Notes: generated by a model not told the origin, from the letters alone. A stretch of 64,000 nt of DNA from Sphingomonas parapaucimobilis NBRC 15100 (GCF_000787715.1 NZ_BBPI01000068.1:62001-126000); one strand, 5' to 3'; positions 1 through 10,072 are shown, counted from the first letter of the stretch. Translations and numbers: made by a program.

Positions 1-612
1 TTCGGCCCCGAACAGATAGCGGATGGCATTGATGGGGTAGGGGGCCATGTCGAACAGTGGCCCGGCTTCCAGCCCATGCTTGGCCCGGTGATTGTCGGGG
101 TCGAGCTTCTGCCCGAAACAGGATGTGAAGCCGACCAGTTCGCCCAGTTCGCCGTTGCGGATCTTCTCGATCGCATCGAGCGTGCCCGGCTCGAAATGCA
201 GGCGATAGGCCGTCATCAGCTTGGCCTTGGAACGCCGCTCGGCATCCTGGATCGCGCGCGCCTTCTCGCTCGAAATCTCCAGCGGCTTTTCGCACAGGAC
301 ATGGATACCGGCGTCGAGCGCCGGAATGGCGAATTCCGCATGGCGCCAGTTGGGCGTGCCGAGATAGATGGCATCACACACGCCAGCGCTCAGCAGCTTG
401 TCGAATTCATTATAGGAATAGACATGCTCGACGCCGTATTTCTCGGCCAGAAGCCTGCCCTTTTCCGCATCGCCGGTGACGATCGCGGTCAGCTCCGAAT
501 TGCCGGTGTGCTTGATGCCGGGCAGCATCGCCGACTGGGTGATATCGCCCGCGCCGACGACCGCATAGCGAACCTTCTTCGAACCGAAACCGAATGCCGA
601 TGCCAGGCTCAT
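1..612 (-). CDS. Gfo/Idh/MocA family oxidoreductase (3' end cut by window)
   Basis: NAD(P)-dependent sugar or inositol dehydrogenase family; this is the N-terminal 204 residues and the rest lies left of the window. The Rossmann segment YAVVGAGDI sits at residues 17-24 and the family motif CEKP at 107-110, whose lysine normally takes part in hydride transfer. The substrate cannot be told; the family includes glucose-fructose oxidoreductases. I chose the ATG at 612 over the in-frame ATG at 618 because GGGAGA lies 6 nt before 612 but directly abuts 618. It is transcribed divergently from the GH15 gene. Confidence 0.85.
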   Translation of the reverse strand, partial: MSLASAFGFGSKKVRYAVVGAGDITQSAMLPGIKHTGNSELTAIVTGDAEKGRLLAEKYGVEHVYSYNEFDKLLSAGVCDAIYLGTPNWRHAEFAIPALDAGIHVLCEKPLEISSEKARAIQDAERRSKAKLMTAYRLHFEPGTLDAIEKIRNGELGELVGFTSCFGQKLDPDNHRAKHGLEAGPLFDMAPYPINAIRYLFGAE

Positions 613-696
613 GGCCATTCTCCCAAATCTTGAAACGCCAAATCTCGTAACGGCTGCTGCAACGCGCCAATTCCGGGAAGGTCCCACGGAGATTAA

Positions 697-2556
697 ATGG
701 TTCTGGCGAGTTTTCATGCGCCTAACCTGTATCAACGGAGACGCTCCCTCGTGACTTTACCCGATCAGCATCCCGAGCCTCTTCGTGACGCCGACGGGTT
801 TCTGGACCTCGAAAACTATGCTGCGCTGGGCGACGGGCGCAGCGTCGCGCTGAGCGGCGCGGACGGGGCGATCGACTGGTGGTGCGTGCCGAACATGGAC
901 TCCGCGCCCCTGTTCGATCGACTGCTGGACGGGGAGCGCGGCGGCACCTTCGCGATCACGCCGGTCGAGCCGTTTACCGTCGAGCGGCGCTATCGCCGGG
1001 ACAGCAATGTGCTCGAGACGATCTTCATCACAGCGAGCGGCCGGGCCAAGCTGGTCGAATCGCTCAACAGCGGCCCGGCGGGGCGGCTACCCTGGGCGGA
1101 GCTGGCCCGGCGGGTGGAGGGGCTGGACGGTTTTGTCCGCTTCGCCATCACCCTGCGCTTCAGCCGCCGCGCGGATACGGTCAGCCCCTATTTCGCGCCT
1201 GCGGGTGGCCATAACGTCTTTCACGTCGACCGGGTGCTGGGCGTGTTCCGCCATTGCGGCGGCGTGACGATCGATACGGTCGAGGATGGCCTCGTCACCG
1301 GCACGGCGGCAGTGGGGCCGGGGGATCGCGCGCGGATCGCCATCATCGCGGGCGAGGACGAGCCGCTGGTCTGCCAGGATATCGAGCAGATCGACGCCCG
1401 GATCGACCTGTCGGATTTCGAATGGCGGCAATGGACGCAAGGGCTGAAGGTGCCGGAGATGCACCGTGACCGCATCCTGCGCAGCGCACTGGCGCTCAAG
1501 CTGCTGCTCTATTCACCCACGGGCGCGATCACGGCGGCGGCGACGACCTCGCTGCCGGAGGGGATCGGCGGCGAGAAGAATTACGACTATCGCTACGCCT
1601 GGGTCCGCGACGCGGGCTATACGATCAAGGCGTTCCTGCGCATCGGGGCGCATGGCGAGGCAAAGGCGGCCTTTACCTGGTTGCTCAAGCGGCTGGGTGA
1701 GGGGGATCCGCAGGTATGCTATACGCTGGACGGTCGCCCGGTCCCGGCGGAACGCGAGATCGCCGTCAGCGGCTATCGACATTCCAAACCCGTGCGCGTC
1801 GGCAATCTGGCGGGGGGGCAGCACCAGCACGGCATCTACGGCGATATTTTCGAGACGGCGAGCCGCTTCGTCGCGTGTGGCAACTTCCTCGACACCTCCA
1901 GCGCCGAGACCCTGTCGCATCTGGCGGATGCGTGTGCCGATCGCTGGCGGTTACCCGATGCAGGCATCTGGGAATTGCCCGAGGAACGGCACTACACCAT
2001 GTCCAAGATCAGCTGCTGGCAGGCGCTGGCCCGTGCGGTCGAACTGGCGGACGAGGGACAGATACCGACAACCTGCCGCGACCGCTGGGCGCGCGAGCGC
2101 GATCGGATCGAGGCGTGGATCGGCGAGCACTGCTGGTCGGAGAAGCGCGGCGCTTACCTGATGCACCCCGGCAGCGATGCGCTGGACGCCAGTCTGGCGC
2201 TGGCAGTGCGGTTTCGGTTCGACGGACAGGATCGGCTGGCGCGCACGCTCGATGCACTCGACAAGGAGCTGGCGGCGGGGGCCTTCCACTATCGATATTC
2301 GGGCGTGTACAAGGAGGAGGGCTGTTTCCTGGCCTGCACCTTCTGGATGATCGAGGCCCGTGCGATCCTCGGTCAGCGCGAGGCGGCCCAGGCTGCGTTC
2401 GACGCCGCGACGGAGGCGTTGGATAGCCACGGGGCCGGGCTTTATGCCGAGATGATCGACCCGAAGACCGGGCATTATCTGGGTAACATGCCCCAGGGTC
2501 TGACCCATCTTGCGGTCATCCAGGCCGCCGCAACCCTGGCTGGCGAGCAGTTGTGA
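697..2556 (+). CDS. Glycoside hydrolase family 15 protein (glucoamylase/trehalase-like)
   Basis: A 619-residue alpha-glucan or trehalose hydrolase of the bacterial GH15 type. The N-terminal region (about residues 25-250) has the trehalase-like beta-sandwich features, including DGRSVALSGADGAIDWWCVP near residue 45. The (alpha/alpha)6 barrel follows, with the family motif NYDYRYAWVRDAGY from residue 295 and YKEEGCF from residue 538, which holds candidate catalytic glutamates E540/E541. No signal peptide is evident, so it is probably cytoplasmic. The ATG at 697 has CGGAGA 4 nt upstream. Bacterial homologues are often trehalases or glucoamylases acting on storage sugars; specificity is not resolved here. 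Confidence 0.88.
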   Translation: MVLASFHAPNLYQRRRSLVTLPDQHPEPLRDADGFLDLENYAALGDGRSVALSGADGAIDWWCVPNMDSAPLFDRLLDGERGGTFAITPVEPFTVERRYRRDSNVLETIFITASGRAKLVESLNSGPAGRLPWAELARRVEGLDGFVRFAITLRFSRRADTVSPYFAPAGGHNVFHVDRVLGVFRHCGGVTIDTVEDGLVTGTAAVGPGDRARIAIIAGEDEPLVCQDIEQIDARIDLSDFEWRQWTQGLKVPEMHRDRILRSALALKLLLYSPTGAITAAATTSLPEGIGGEKNYDYRYAWVRDAGYTIKAFLRIGAHGEAKAAFTWLLKRLGEGDPQVCYTLDGRPVPAEREIAVSGYRHSKPVRVGNLAGGQHQHGIYGDIFETASRFVACGNFLDTSSAETLSHLADACADRWRLPDAGIWELPEERHYTMSKISCWQALARAVELADEGQIPTTCRDRWARERDRIEAWIGEHCWSEKRGAYLMHPGSDALDASLALAVRFRFDGQDRLARTLDALDKELAAGAFHYRYSGVYKEEGCFLACTFWMIEARAILGQREAAQAAFDAATEALDSHGAGLYAEMIDPKTGHYLGNMPQGLTHLAVIQAAATLAGEQL

Positions 2557-2629
2557 TGATTGGCAGACGCGGCTTGCACTGAAGATGGCCCGCCATTGAC
2601 CGTCGTGGTCGCAGATTTCCGTCCTCACC

Positions 2630-2671
2630 TTGCTGCGCAAACCCTGTAAACCGCAGGGATTTGCGCAGCAA
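2630..2671. repeat. Long imperfect hairpin between convergent genes
   Basis: A 17-bp stem (left arm 2630-2646, right arm 2654-2671) with a single bulged A at 2659 and a 7-nt loop. It lies between the GH15 stop at 2556 and the stop of the convergent small gene at 2702. No T-run flanks it on either strand, so it is not a textbook intrinsic terminator. It may still end transcription from both sides or be a structured RNA or protein site. Confidence 0.6.
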
Positions 2672-2701
2672 ATTGGTCAGCGGTCCGACTGTCGCACCTG
2701 T

Positions 2702-2974
2702 TTAATCCAGGTCGTTCTCGCTGACGACGACCAATGACTGCTGCATGTCGCGACCGAGCGCAGCCAGCGCCGCTTCAAGAATATCGTCGGAATAACGCTC
2801 GAACAGCTCGACCGCATCGCCCTCGGGCACGTCTCCGCTCAGCGCCTCCAGCATGTCATACTGGACCGCGAACTGATATTCATCTCCGTCCAGTTCCCCG
2901 ACGAACTCGACCCGCCGGTCGGAGACATTGTCCTCGACCGTACCACTTACGACCGTCAGCGTTTCTTCCGCCAT
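2702..2974 (-). CDS. Small acidic DUF1488-like protein
   Basis: A 90-residue acidic protein. The central VEFVGELDGDEYQFAVQYD stretch and the length resemble the DUF1488 family of small proteins with no established role. The start at 2974 (MAEETL) is preferred to the upstream in-frame ATG at 2989 because GGAAGG lies 6 nt before it. The gene stands alone. The family assignment is by eye. Confidence 0.6.
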   Translation of the reverse strand: MAEETLTVVSGTVEDNVSDRRVEFVGELDGDEYQFAVQYDMLEALSGDVPEGDAVELFERYSDDILEAALAALGRDMQQSLVVVSENDLD

Positions 2975-3042
2975 GGCATTCCTTCCCAAAAGTTGCTGCG
3001 TCGGGGACGCCGCAAACCGCGTTGGGTTCCCTGTGGTGCGGC

Positions 3043-3471
3043 TTATTTAACCCGCCGCCAACGCTGTTCGCGGCAACCCAGGCTGCCGAGGAGGCATCCC
3101 TCACCGACCAGCGTGCGGGCGTCGATCTGAGTAATCGTGCCCTGAACTTCGCGGCCGATATCGGGGACGTAGACGGTGCCCGACCAGCGGCCCGGCTCCT
3201 CCTCCTCGAAATCGCTGAACAGCTGCGTACCGATCAATCGCGGCGAGCCGCCCCGCGCGGCGTCCATCTTGGCCTGCTCGCTGGCCCACACGACCGTTCC
3301 GCACATCAGTTCGGCATCGGCGCCGCGTCCGCAGGGGGCAAAACGAACCTGCACGGTGTTCGACGGATTGGCCCAGGTGCCGGCGGGAACCCGCGCATCC
3401 GCCGAACCCGCTGTCATCCCGCCCATGACGGCGGCCACGATACCCGTCGCTCGCAAAAGACCTATGCTCAT
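3043..3471 (-). CDS. Secreted DUF2147-family protein
   Basis: A 142-residue exported protein. An N-terminal hydrophobic signal ending near ADA (about residue 23) is followed by a DUF2147-like domain: GTWANP, a CG-containing strand, LMCGTVVW, WSGTVYVPD and a C-terminal CREQRWRRV, a spacing typical of that family. Four cysteines after the signal could form disulfides in the periplasm. The start at 3471 has AGGA 6 nt upstream; a longer in-frame extension would bury the signal peptide. DUF2147 proteins are small periplasmic lipocalin-like folds of unknown function. Confidence 0.7.
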   Translation of the reverse strand: MSIGLLRATGIVAAVMGGMTAGSADARVPAGTWANPSNTVQVRFAPCGRGADAELMCGTVVWASEQAKMDAARGGSPRLIGTQLFSDFEEEEPGRWSGTVYVPDIGREVQGTITQIDARTLVGEGCLLGSLGCREQRWRRVK

Positions 3472-3538
3472 TGCTTGTCCTATCCCGATACAAGTCACTG
3501 TCGGAACGGGAATATGGGAAGCCGCCTGTACGAAAGCA

Positions 3539-3570
3539 AAACGGCCGACGGGTTGCCCCGCCGGCCGTTT
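3539..3570 (-). terminator. Rho-independent terminator of the MHS transporter gene
   Basis: A 14-position stem (3539-3552 with 3557-3570, one mismatch) around a TTGC loop, followed on the minus strand by TTTTGCTTTC. It lies 23 nt after the stop of the transporter gene at 3593. Confidence 0.8.
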
Positions 3571-3592
3571 AACCAAACCAGGCCCGATCGTG

Positions 3593-4927
3593 TTACGACG
3601 CGCGCTTGGCGAGTTCCTTGTTGATGCCCAGCGCCGCCAGCGTGGCGACTGCACCCGACAGCAGATAGGCGCCAACCGCGACCAGTCCGAAATGGCTCGA
3701 CAGCAGCAGAGCGGCGAGGGGCGCGAAGCCCGCCCCGATCAGCCAGGCTAGGTCGGAGGTGATCGCCGCCCCCGTATAGCGACGCAGCGACGAAAAGCCC
3801 GAGTTGATCGCACCCGACGACTGGCCAAAGCCCAGTCCCAGCAGCAGGAAGCCCAGCACGATGTAGATCGTCTCGCCCGTGCCGCCCTGGTCCAGCAAGG
3901 TCGGAGCGAAACCTGCAAAGGCCGCAATGGCGGCGGCCGACAGGCCCAGGAGCGTGCGACGACCGACCCGGTCGGCGATCTTGCCCGACGCCAGGATCGC
4001 GATCACGCCGACGATGCTGCCCAGGATCTCGATCATCATGAAGTCCTGCGGGCGTTCCTTGTTGAACAGCACGACCCAGGACAGCGGGAACACGGTCACG
4101 ATGTGGAACATCGCAAAGCTGGCGAGTGGCGCAAAGGCGCCTAGGATGACCGTGCGGCCTTCGGTGCTTAGCGTCTCACCGACCGGCGCGGGCTGAAGCT
4201 CGCGGCTTTCAAACAGGCGCTGGAACTCCGGGGTCGCGACGATGCGCAGACGGGCGAAGAGCGCCACCACGTTGATTGCGAACGCCACGAAGAACGGATA
4301 GCGCCAGCCCCAGTCGAGGAAGTCGGCGGTGCTCAGCGTCGTCAGGAAGAAGGCGAACAGGCCGTTGGCGACCAGCAGGCCGAGCGGCGCGCCCAGCTGC
4401 GGGATCATCGCATACCAGCCGCGACGACGCTCCGGCGCGTTCAGCGACAGGAGAGAGGGCAGGCCGTCCCAGGCGCCGCCCAGCGCCAGACCCTGCATGA
4501 TACGGAAGATGCCGAGCAGCACGGCGGCCGAAGTGCCGATCTGCGCGTAGCCGGGCAGGAAGGCGATCGCCATGGTCGAACCACCGAGCAGGAACAGCGC
4601 GATTGTCAGCTTCACGCCGCGACCCAGATTGCGGTCGACCGCCATGAAGATGAAGGTGCCGATCGGACGTGCGATAAACGCCAGCGAGAACAGCGCGAAC
4701 GAATAGAGTGTGCCGGTCAGTGCATCCACATAGGGAAAGATCAGCGACGGGAACACCAGCACCGAAGCGATGGCGTACACGAAGAAGTCGAAGAACTCCG
4801 ACGTGCGCCCGATGATGACGCCGATGGCGATATCGCCCGGCGCGACGTGGTGCGGATCGCGGGCATTGACCAACTGCGCGTCCCGCTCAAGGGGCGTCGA
4901 GGTCGATGCGGTTAACTCTGCGCTCAT
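3593..4927 (-). CDS. MFS transporter, metabolite:H+ symporter (MHS) type
   Basis: A 444-residue inner-membrane permease with about 12 hydrophobic segments. The signature GRTSEFFDFFVYAIAS near residue 40 and FIARPIGTFIF near residue 85 mark the MHS branch (ProP, ShiA, KgtP relatives) that imports organic acids, osmolytes or shikimate with protons. The conserved loop motif after helix 2 is altered (DRNLGRG instead of the usual DRxGRR). The gene is divergent from the cyo operon. Substrate unknown. A second member of the family lies at 26,198. Confidence 0.85.
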   Translation of the reverse strand: MSAELTASTSTPLERDAQLVNARDPHHVAPGDIAIGVIIGRTSEFFDFFVYAIASVLVFPSLIFPYVDALTGTLYSFALFSLAFIARPIGTFIFMAVDRNLGRGVKLTIALFLLGGSTMAIAFLPGYAQIGTSAAVLLGIFRIMQGLALGGAWDGLPSLLSLNAPERRRGWYAMIPQLGAPLGLLVANGLFAFFLTTLSTADFLDWGWRYPFFVAFAINVVALFARLRIVATPEFQRLFESRELQPAPVGETLSTEGRTVILGAFAPLASFAMFHIVTVFPLSWVVLFNKERPQDFMMIEILGSIVGVIAILASGKIADRVGRRTLLGLSAAAIAAFAGFAPTLLDQGGTGETIYIVLGFLLLGLGFGQSSGAINSGFSSLRRYTGAAITSDLAWLIGAGFAPLAALLLSSHFGLVAVGAYLLSGAVATLAALGINKELAKRAS

Positions 4928-5041
4928 CGGCTGCCAGTCCTGACTTCTTCCAAGTTACGGAGGCGGGCCGGTTGCGGTGCAAAAAGACCGCGCACGACCG
5001 CCATTCTGCTGCGCCTATGCCTCTTTCGGTGGCCGGGGGGG

Positions 5042-5060
5042 ATTGGACAAACTGTCCAAT
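5042..5060. promoter_or_regulatory. Perfect inverted repeat upstream of the cyo operon
   Basis: Two 8-bp arms, ATTGGACA and TGTCCAAT, separated by AAC, end 38 nt before the chosen cyoA start codon in the divergent region between the MHS transporter and cyoA. Symmetry and position suggest a dimeric regulator operator. The adjacent RegA-like regulator is one candidate and an FNR- or Rrf2-like oxygen regulator another. No binding protein can be named from sequence alone. Confidence 0.5.
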
Positions 5061-5098
5061 GTGCGCAGGTGCAGCAAAGGCGTAGCGGCGCTCCCCAT

Positions 5099-6310
5099 AT
5101 GTCTCATTCGTCGAGCCTTGCGCGCCTGCGCCCTCTTCGCTGGGCCGCCTTGCCCCTCCTGGCCATGCTGGGGGGATGCGACGCGGTCGTGCTCAACCCT
5201 GCCGGTGACGTCGCCGTGCAGCAACGCGATCTGGTGCTGATCGCGACGGCCCTGATGCTGCTCATCATCATTCCGGTGATGGCGCTGACGGTGCTGTTCG
5301 CGTGGCGCTATCGCAAGAGCAATACCGAAGCCGAATATGATCCCGAGTTCGACCATTCGACGATGCTCGAACTGGTGATCTGGTCGGCGCCGCTGCTCAT
5401 CATCATCTGCCTGGGTGCAGTAACCTGGACGAGCACCCATCTGCTCGACCCGTATCGCCCGATCGAGCGGACTGCACCGGGCCAGCCTGTTGCGGCCGGG
5501 GTCAAGCCGCTCGAGGTCCAGGTCGTTGCGCTCGACTGGAAATGGCTGTTCATCTATCCCGAACAGGGCATCGCCACGGTCAACGAACTGGCGCTGCCGG
5601 TCGACCGGCCCGTCGAGTTCCGTCTGACCGGCACGTCGGTGATGAACGCCTTTTACGTGCCCGCCATGGCCGGCATGATCTACACCATGCCCGGCATGGA
5701 GACGAAGCTGCACGCGGTCCTGAACCGCGAGGGCACGTTCAAGGGCCTTTCGTCGCACTATAGCGGCGCGGGCTTCTCGGGCATGCACTTCCCGGTCTAT
5801 GCGCTGCAGTCGAACGGCTTCGACCAGTGGGTCGAGAAGGTCCGCACGTCGCAGGCCGGGCAGGGCAAGGGCAAAGGCGAGCTGACCCGCGCGGCCTTCC
5901 TCACCATCGAGAAGCCGAGTGAGTATGTCCCTGCGATGTACTACAGCGGGGTTCAGCGCGGCCTGTTCGACCGCGTCGTCAACCGCTGTGTTGCGGACAA
6001 TACCCCGTGCATGTCGGATGTGATGATGCACGACCGCATGACCGGTGGCGGCGATCCGCACAAGATGAAGGTCGGCGAGGGCAATCCGCCCGTCAACAAC
6101 ACCGGCCCGATGCACGGGGATCGGACCAAGGGTGCGCTGGAAAAGTCGCCCGAGGAAATCGAAGTCTCGCCGCACCAGAGCCTGGAGCCGACTCCGTCGA
6201 ACGGCGCGCAGGATGCCGGTGAGATGAAGAACCGCCGCATGTCCTTCCTTTCCATCCCGCAGACCCCCGGCCCGCAGACCTCTGGTCATGCCGGTGCGGG
6301 TCGCGGCTGA
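5099..6310 (+). CDS. cyoA: Cytochrome o ubiquinol oxidase subunit II
   Basis: A 403-residue lipoprotein subunit of the bo3-type quinol oxidase, which reduces O2 with electrons from ubiquinol. The start at 5099 gives a clean lipoprotein signal with cysteine C27 in the lipobox MLGGC; an in-frame GTG at 5069 would prepend 10 residues. Two transmembrane helices follow, then a periplasmic cupredoxin domain that appears to lack the CuA ligands, as expected for a quinol rather than cytochrome c oxidase. The hydrophilic C-terminal tail is long compared with E. coli CyoA (about 315 residues). It is first in a cyoABCD operon. Confidence 0.93.
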   Translation: MSHSSSLARLRPLRWAALPLLAMLGGCDAVVLNPAGDVAVQQRDLVLIATALMLLIIIPVMALTVLFAWRYRKSNTEAEYDPEFDHSTMLELVIWSAPLLIIICLGAVTWTSTHLLDPYRPIERTAPGQPVAAGVKPLEVQVVALDWKWLFIYPEQGIATVNELALPVDRPVEFRLTGTSVMNAFYVPAMAGMIYTMPGMETKLHAVLNREGTFKGLSSHYSGAGFSGMHFPVYALQSNGFDQWVEKVRTSQAGQGKGKGELTRAAFLTIEKPSEYVPAMYYSGVQRGLFDRVVNRCVADNTPCMSDVMMHDRMTGGGDPHKMKVGEGNPPVNNTGPMHGDRTKGALEKSPEEIEVSPHQSLEPTPSNGAQDAGEMKNRRMSFLSIPQTPGPQTSGHAGAGRG

Positions 6311-6321
6311 GGCACGCCATC

Positions 6322-8316
6322 ATGGAAAACATCATAAAGACCATCTTCGGACGGCTATCGATCGAATCGCTGCCGATCCACGAGCCGATCGTCGTCGGCA
6401 CCTTCCTGGGTGTCGCGGTCGGCGGCATCGCGGTGCTGGCGCTGATCACCAAGTTCAAGCTGTGGGGCTATCTCTGGAAGGAGTGGTTCACCACCGTCGA
6501 TCACAAGCGTATCGGGATCATGTACATGATCCTGGGCATCGTGATGCTGCTGCGCGGCTTTGCCGATGCGCTGATGATGCGCGGGCAGCAGGCGATCGCG
6601 TTCGGCGACAACCAGGGCTTCCTGAACTCGCATCACTACGACCAGGTGTTCACCGCCCACGGCGTCATCATGATCTTCTTCGTGGCGATGCCGATCATCA
6701 CCGGCCTGATGAACTATGTGGTGCCGCTCCAGATCGGTGCGCGCGACGTGTCCTTCCCGTATCTCAATAACTTGAGCTTCTGGATGACGGCGGGCGGCGT
6801 CGTGCTGGTCATGGCCTCGCTGTTCATCGGCGAGTTCGCGCGGACCGGCTGGCTGGCCTTCCCGCCCTTGTCGGAGCTGGACTTCAGTCCTGACGTGGGC
6901 GTCGACTATTATATCTGGGCGCTACAGGTGGCCGGTGTCGGCACGACCCTGTCGGGCATCAACCTGATCGCGACCATCATCAAGATGCGTGCGCCGGGCA
7001 TGACCATGATGAAGCTGCCGGTGTTCTGCTGGACCTCGCTGTGCGCGAACGTCCTGATCGTCGCCAGCTTCCCCGTGCTGACGGCTACGCTCGTCCTGCT
7101 CTCGCTCGACCGTTATGTCGGCACCAACTTCTTCACGAACAATCTCGGCGGCAACCCGATGATGTACGTGAACCTGATCTGGATCTGGGGTCACCCGGAG
7201 GTGTACATCCTGATCCTGCCGCTGTTCGGCGTGTTCTCGGAAGTCACCTCGACCTTCTCGGGCAAGCGTCTGTTCGGCTATACCTCGATGGTCTACGCCA
7301 CGATCGTCATCACGATCCTGTCGTACCTTGTCTGGCTCCACCACTTCTTCACCATGGGTTCGGGCGCCAGTGTCAACTCGTTCTTCGGCATCACCACCAT
7401 GGTGATCTCGATCCCGACGGGGGCGAAGATCTTCAACTGGCTGTTCACCATGTACAAGGGACGCATCCGGTTCGAGCTGCCGATGATGTGGACCATCGCG
7501 TTCATGCTGACCTTCTCGATCGGCGGCATGACCGGCGTCCTGCTGGCCGTTCCGCCCGCCGACTTCGTGCTGCACAACTCGCTGTTCCTGATCGCGCACT
7601 TCCACAACGTCATCATCGGCGGCGTGCTGTTCGGGGCCTTTGCCGCGATCAACTACTGGTGGCCCAAGGCCTTCGGGTTCAAGCTCAACCAGTTCTGGGG
7701 CAAGGTGTCGTTCTGGCTGTGGGTCATCGGCTTCTGGGTCGCCTTCACGCCGCTCTACATCATGGGCCTGATGGGCGTGACGCGTCGCCTGCATCACTTC
7801 GACGATCCGTCGCTGCAAATCTACTTCGTCGTCGCCCTGCTCGGTGCGCTGATGATCGCGGGCGGCATCGGGGCCTTCCTGGTTCAGATCGGCGTGTCGA
7901 TCTGGAAGAAGGAAGAGCTGCGCGACGTGACGGGCGATCCCTGGGACGGCCGTACGCTGGAATGGGCGACCTCGTCGCCGCCGCCGGACTATAACTTCGC
8001 GTTCACGCCCGTCATCCATGAGTTGGATGCCTGGTATGACATGAAGGACAAGAAGGCGCAGGCGCCGACCGAGGGCTATCGCCCGATCCACATGCCCAAG
8101 AACACGGGCACCGGCGTCATCATCGCCGGCCTGTCGACCGCCTTCGGCTTCGGCATGATCTGGTACATGTGGTGGTTGGCCGCGATCGCGCTGGTGGGTG
8201 TCGTCGTCGTCGCCATCTGGCACACGTTCAACTATGACCGCGATTTCTACATTCCCGTGGAAGAAGTCGTGGCTACGGAAAGCGAGCGGCGCCGTCTGCT
8301 CGGGCAGGGAGCCTGA
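6322..8316 (+). CDS. cyoB: Cytochrome o ubiquinol oxidase subunit I
   Basis: The 664-residue catalytic heme-copper subunit, the same length as E. coli CyoB. CuB and heme ligands are all visible: H291 and the cross-linked tyrosine Y295 in GHPEVY, H340-H341 in LHHFF, and H426/H428 in AHFHN. It carries the quinol site, low-spin heme b and the binuclear O2 site and pumps protons. It lies 11 nt after cyoA and 3 nt before cyoC. Confidence 0.97.
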   Translation: MENIIKTIFGRLSIESLPIHEPIVVGTFLGVAVGGIAVLALITKFKLWGYLWKEWFTTVDHKRIGIMYMILGIVMLLRGFADALMMRGQQAIAFGDNQGFLNSHHYDQVFTAHGVIMIFFVAMPIITGLMNYVVPLQIGARDVSFPYLNNLSFWMTAGGVVLVMASLFIGEFARTGWLAFPPLSELDFSPDVGVDYYIWALQVAGVGTTLSGINLIATIIKMRAPGMTMMKLPVFCWTSLCANVLIVASFPVLTATLVLLSLDRYVGTNFFTNNLGGNPMMYVNLIWIWGHPEVYILILPLFGVFSEVTSTFSGKRLFGYTSMVYATIVITILSYLVWLHHFFTMGSGASVNSFFGITTMVISIPTGAKIFNWLFTMYKGRIRFELPMMWTIAFMLTFSIGGMTGVLLAVPPADFVLHNSLFLIAHFHNVIIGGVLFGAFAAINYWWPKAFGFKLNQFWGKVSFWLWVIGFWVAFTPLYIMGLMGVTRRLHHFDDPSLQIYFVVALLGALMIAGGIGAFLVQIGVSIWKKEELRDVTGDPWDGRTLEWATSSPPPDYNFAFTPVIHELDAWYDMKDKKAQAPTEGYRPIHMPKNTGTGVIIAGLSTAFGFGMIWYMWWLAAIALVGVVVVAIWHTFNYDRDFYIPVEEVVATESERRRLLGQGA

Positions 8317-8319
8317 TCC

Positions 8320-8958
8320 ATGTCGACCGACGTTCTGAGCGCCGATCCGGCCAAGAACCCGACCTATTATCTGGTCGAGGACGAGGATCATCACCACGAA
8401 TCCGGTGGCTCGACCGCCATCGGTTTCTGGATGTACCTGATGAGCGACTGCCTCATCTTCGCCATCCTGTTCGCCACTTACGGTGTGCTGGGCACCAGCT
8501 ATGCCGGTGGGCCGACCCCGCGGGAGATCTTCGAGCTTCCGCTGGTCGCGCTCAACACCTCGATGCTGCTGCTGTCGTCGATCACCTATGGCTTCGCCAT
8601 GATCGCGATGGAGAAGAACCAGAAGTCGAACACGCTGATCTGGCTGGGCATCACCGGCCTGTTCGGTCTGGCCTTCCTGTCGATCGAGCTCTACGAATTC
8701 GCCAACCTCATCCATGAGGGCGCGGGTCCGCAGCGCTCGGCCTTCCTGTCGTCCTTCTTTACGCTGGTTGGCACGCACGGCCTGCACGTCACCTTCGGTT
8801 CGATCTGGCTGGTCACGCTGATGGTGCAGGTCGGCCGCTTCGGCCTGATCGAGGCGAACAAGCGCCGCCTGATGTGCCTGTCGATGTTCTGGCATTTCCT
8901 GGATGTCGTCTGGATCGGCGTCTTCACCTTTGTCTATCTGCTGGGAGTTCTCCGTTGA
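8320..8958 (+). CDS. cyoC: Cytochrome o ubiquinol oxidase subunit III
   Basis: A 212-residue membrane subunit with five predicted helices, matching the size of E. coli CyoC. A His/Glu-rich N-terminus ([11 protein letters not shown]) precedes the first helix and [12 protein letters not shown] marks the conserved subunit III core. It starts just after cyoB, and its TGA overlaps the TTG start of cyoD. Confidence 0.94.
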   Translation: MSTDVLSADPAKNPTYYLVEDEDHHHESGGSTAIGFWMYLMSDCLIFAILFATYGVLGTSYAGGPTPREIFELPLVALNTSMLLLSSITYGFAMIAMEKNQKSNTLIWLGITGLFGLAFLSIELYEFANLIHEGAGPQRSAFLSSFFTLVGTHGLHVTFGSIWLVTLMVQVGRFGLIEANKRRLMCLSMFWHFLDVVWIGVFTFVYLLGVLR

Positions 8959-9362
8959 GCGCTCATCCTCCCCATGGTCATGGCGATCACGCCAATCTGG
9001 ACCATGATCTTCATTCGCATGGCGACACCCATGGCCATGGTTCGCTCAAGGGCTACATGATCGGCTTCGTGCTGTCGGTGATCCTGACGGCCATCCCGTT
9101 CTGGGCGGTCATGACCGGCGCGCTGGGCGATACCCAGACGACCGCGCTGGTCATCATGGGCCTGGCCTTCGTCCAGATCGTGGTCCACATGATCTACTTC
9201 CTCCACATGAACACCAAGTCGGAGGGTGGCTGGACGATGATGGCGCTGGTGTTTACTGCCGTGCTGGTCGTCATCACGCTGAGCGGATCGATCTGGGTCA
9301 TGTATCACATGAACACCAACATGATGCCGGACATGGCCGCCCAGATGGGCGGCGGCATGTAA
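8955..9362 (+). CDS. cyoD: Cytochrome o ubiquinol oxidase subunit IV
   Basis: A 135-residue subunit with three transmembrane helices. The start is TTG at 8955, overlapping the cyoC stop, with GGGAG 7 nt upstream; no ATG fits. The N-terminus is exceptionally rich in His ([18 protein letters not shown]), more than usual for CyoD, and may bind metal. The stop overlaps the SURF1 ATG by one base (TAATG). Confidence 0.9.
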   Translation: MSAHPPHGHGDHANLDHDLHSHGDTHGHGSLKGYMIGFVLSVILTAIPFWAVMTGALGDTQTTALVIMGLAFVQIVVHMIYFLHMNTKSEGGWTMMALVFTAVLVVITLSGSIWVMYHMNTNMMPDMAAQMGGGM

Positions 9363-10072
9363 TGGCTGAGGCTGGCGTGAGCGGCGGGCGGCCCGGCCGT
9401 TCGCCACTGACGCTGGCGATCCTGACCGCGATCGGCGTGGCGCTGATCGCGGCCTTTTTTTCGCTCGGCCTGTGGCAGTTGCAGCGCCGGGTCTGGAAGC
9501 TCAACCTGATCGCGACGGTGGAGGCGAGGCTCCATGCCCCTCCCGTCGCGGCTCCCCCCACGGCCGGCGCTTCCGATGCCTATACCCGCGTGACGGCCGA
9601 GGGGCGTTTTCGCAACGACCGCGAAACCTATGTCCAGGCCGTAACCGAACGAGGGCCGGGTTTCTGGGTATTGACGCCGCTGGTCGGCCCCCGCTTTACT
9701 GTGCTGGTCAATCGCGGCTTCGTGCCCGCCGAAAAGCGGGCCGATCACAGCCGCCCTGCCGGCCCCATTCGCATCACCGGGCTGATCCGCGTTACCGAGC
9801 CGGGTGGGGCGTTCCTTCGGACGAACGATCCGGTCGCCGATCGCTGGTACTCGCGCGATGTCGCCGCCATTGCCAAGGCGAGGCGGCTTGGCACGGTCAG
9901 CCCGTATTTCATCGACGCGGACAGGACACCCAATCCCGGCGGCTATCCGGTCGGCGGGCTGACCGTCGTGGCATTCCGCAACAGCCATCTTTCCTATGCC
10001 CTGACGTGGTTTGCGCTGGCGATCCTGACGGCGGTGGGCATCGTCATTCTCTGGCGGCGGGGCCGGGAATGA
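9362..10072 (+). CDS. SURF1 family protein
   Basis: A 236-residue assembly factor for heme-copper oxidases, anchored by N- and C-terminal transmembrane helices with a periplasmic domain between. The family motif LGLWQLQRRVWK lies near residue 35, LVNRGFVP near residue 118 and the second helix at 214-230. Its place directly after cyoD and translational coupling at both ends fit a role in maturing the Cyo oxidase. Confidence 0.9.
   Translation: MAEAGVSGGRPGRSPLTLAILTAIGVALIAAFFSLGLWQLQRRVWKLNLIATVEARLHAPPVAAPPTAGASDAYTRVTAEGRFRNDRETYVQAVTERGPGFWVLTPLVGPRFTVLVNRGFVPAEKRADHSRPAGPIRITGLIRVTEPGGAFLRTNDPVADRWYSRDVAAIAKARRLGTVSPYFIDADRTPNPGGYPVGGLTVVAFRNSHLSYALTWFALAILTAVGIVILWRRGRE

Noticed and set aside
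6922..8895. Very long open frame antisense to cyoB and cyoC
   Set aside because: High GC keeps the antisense frame open. Its product is a low-complexity mix of Asp, Arg, His and Gln, and the sense genes are unmistakable. The same holds for long antisense frames opposite cyoA (5,015-6,289) and the AmpG-like gene (30,017-31,504).
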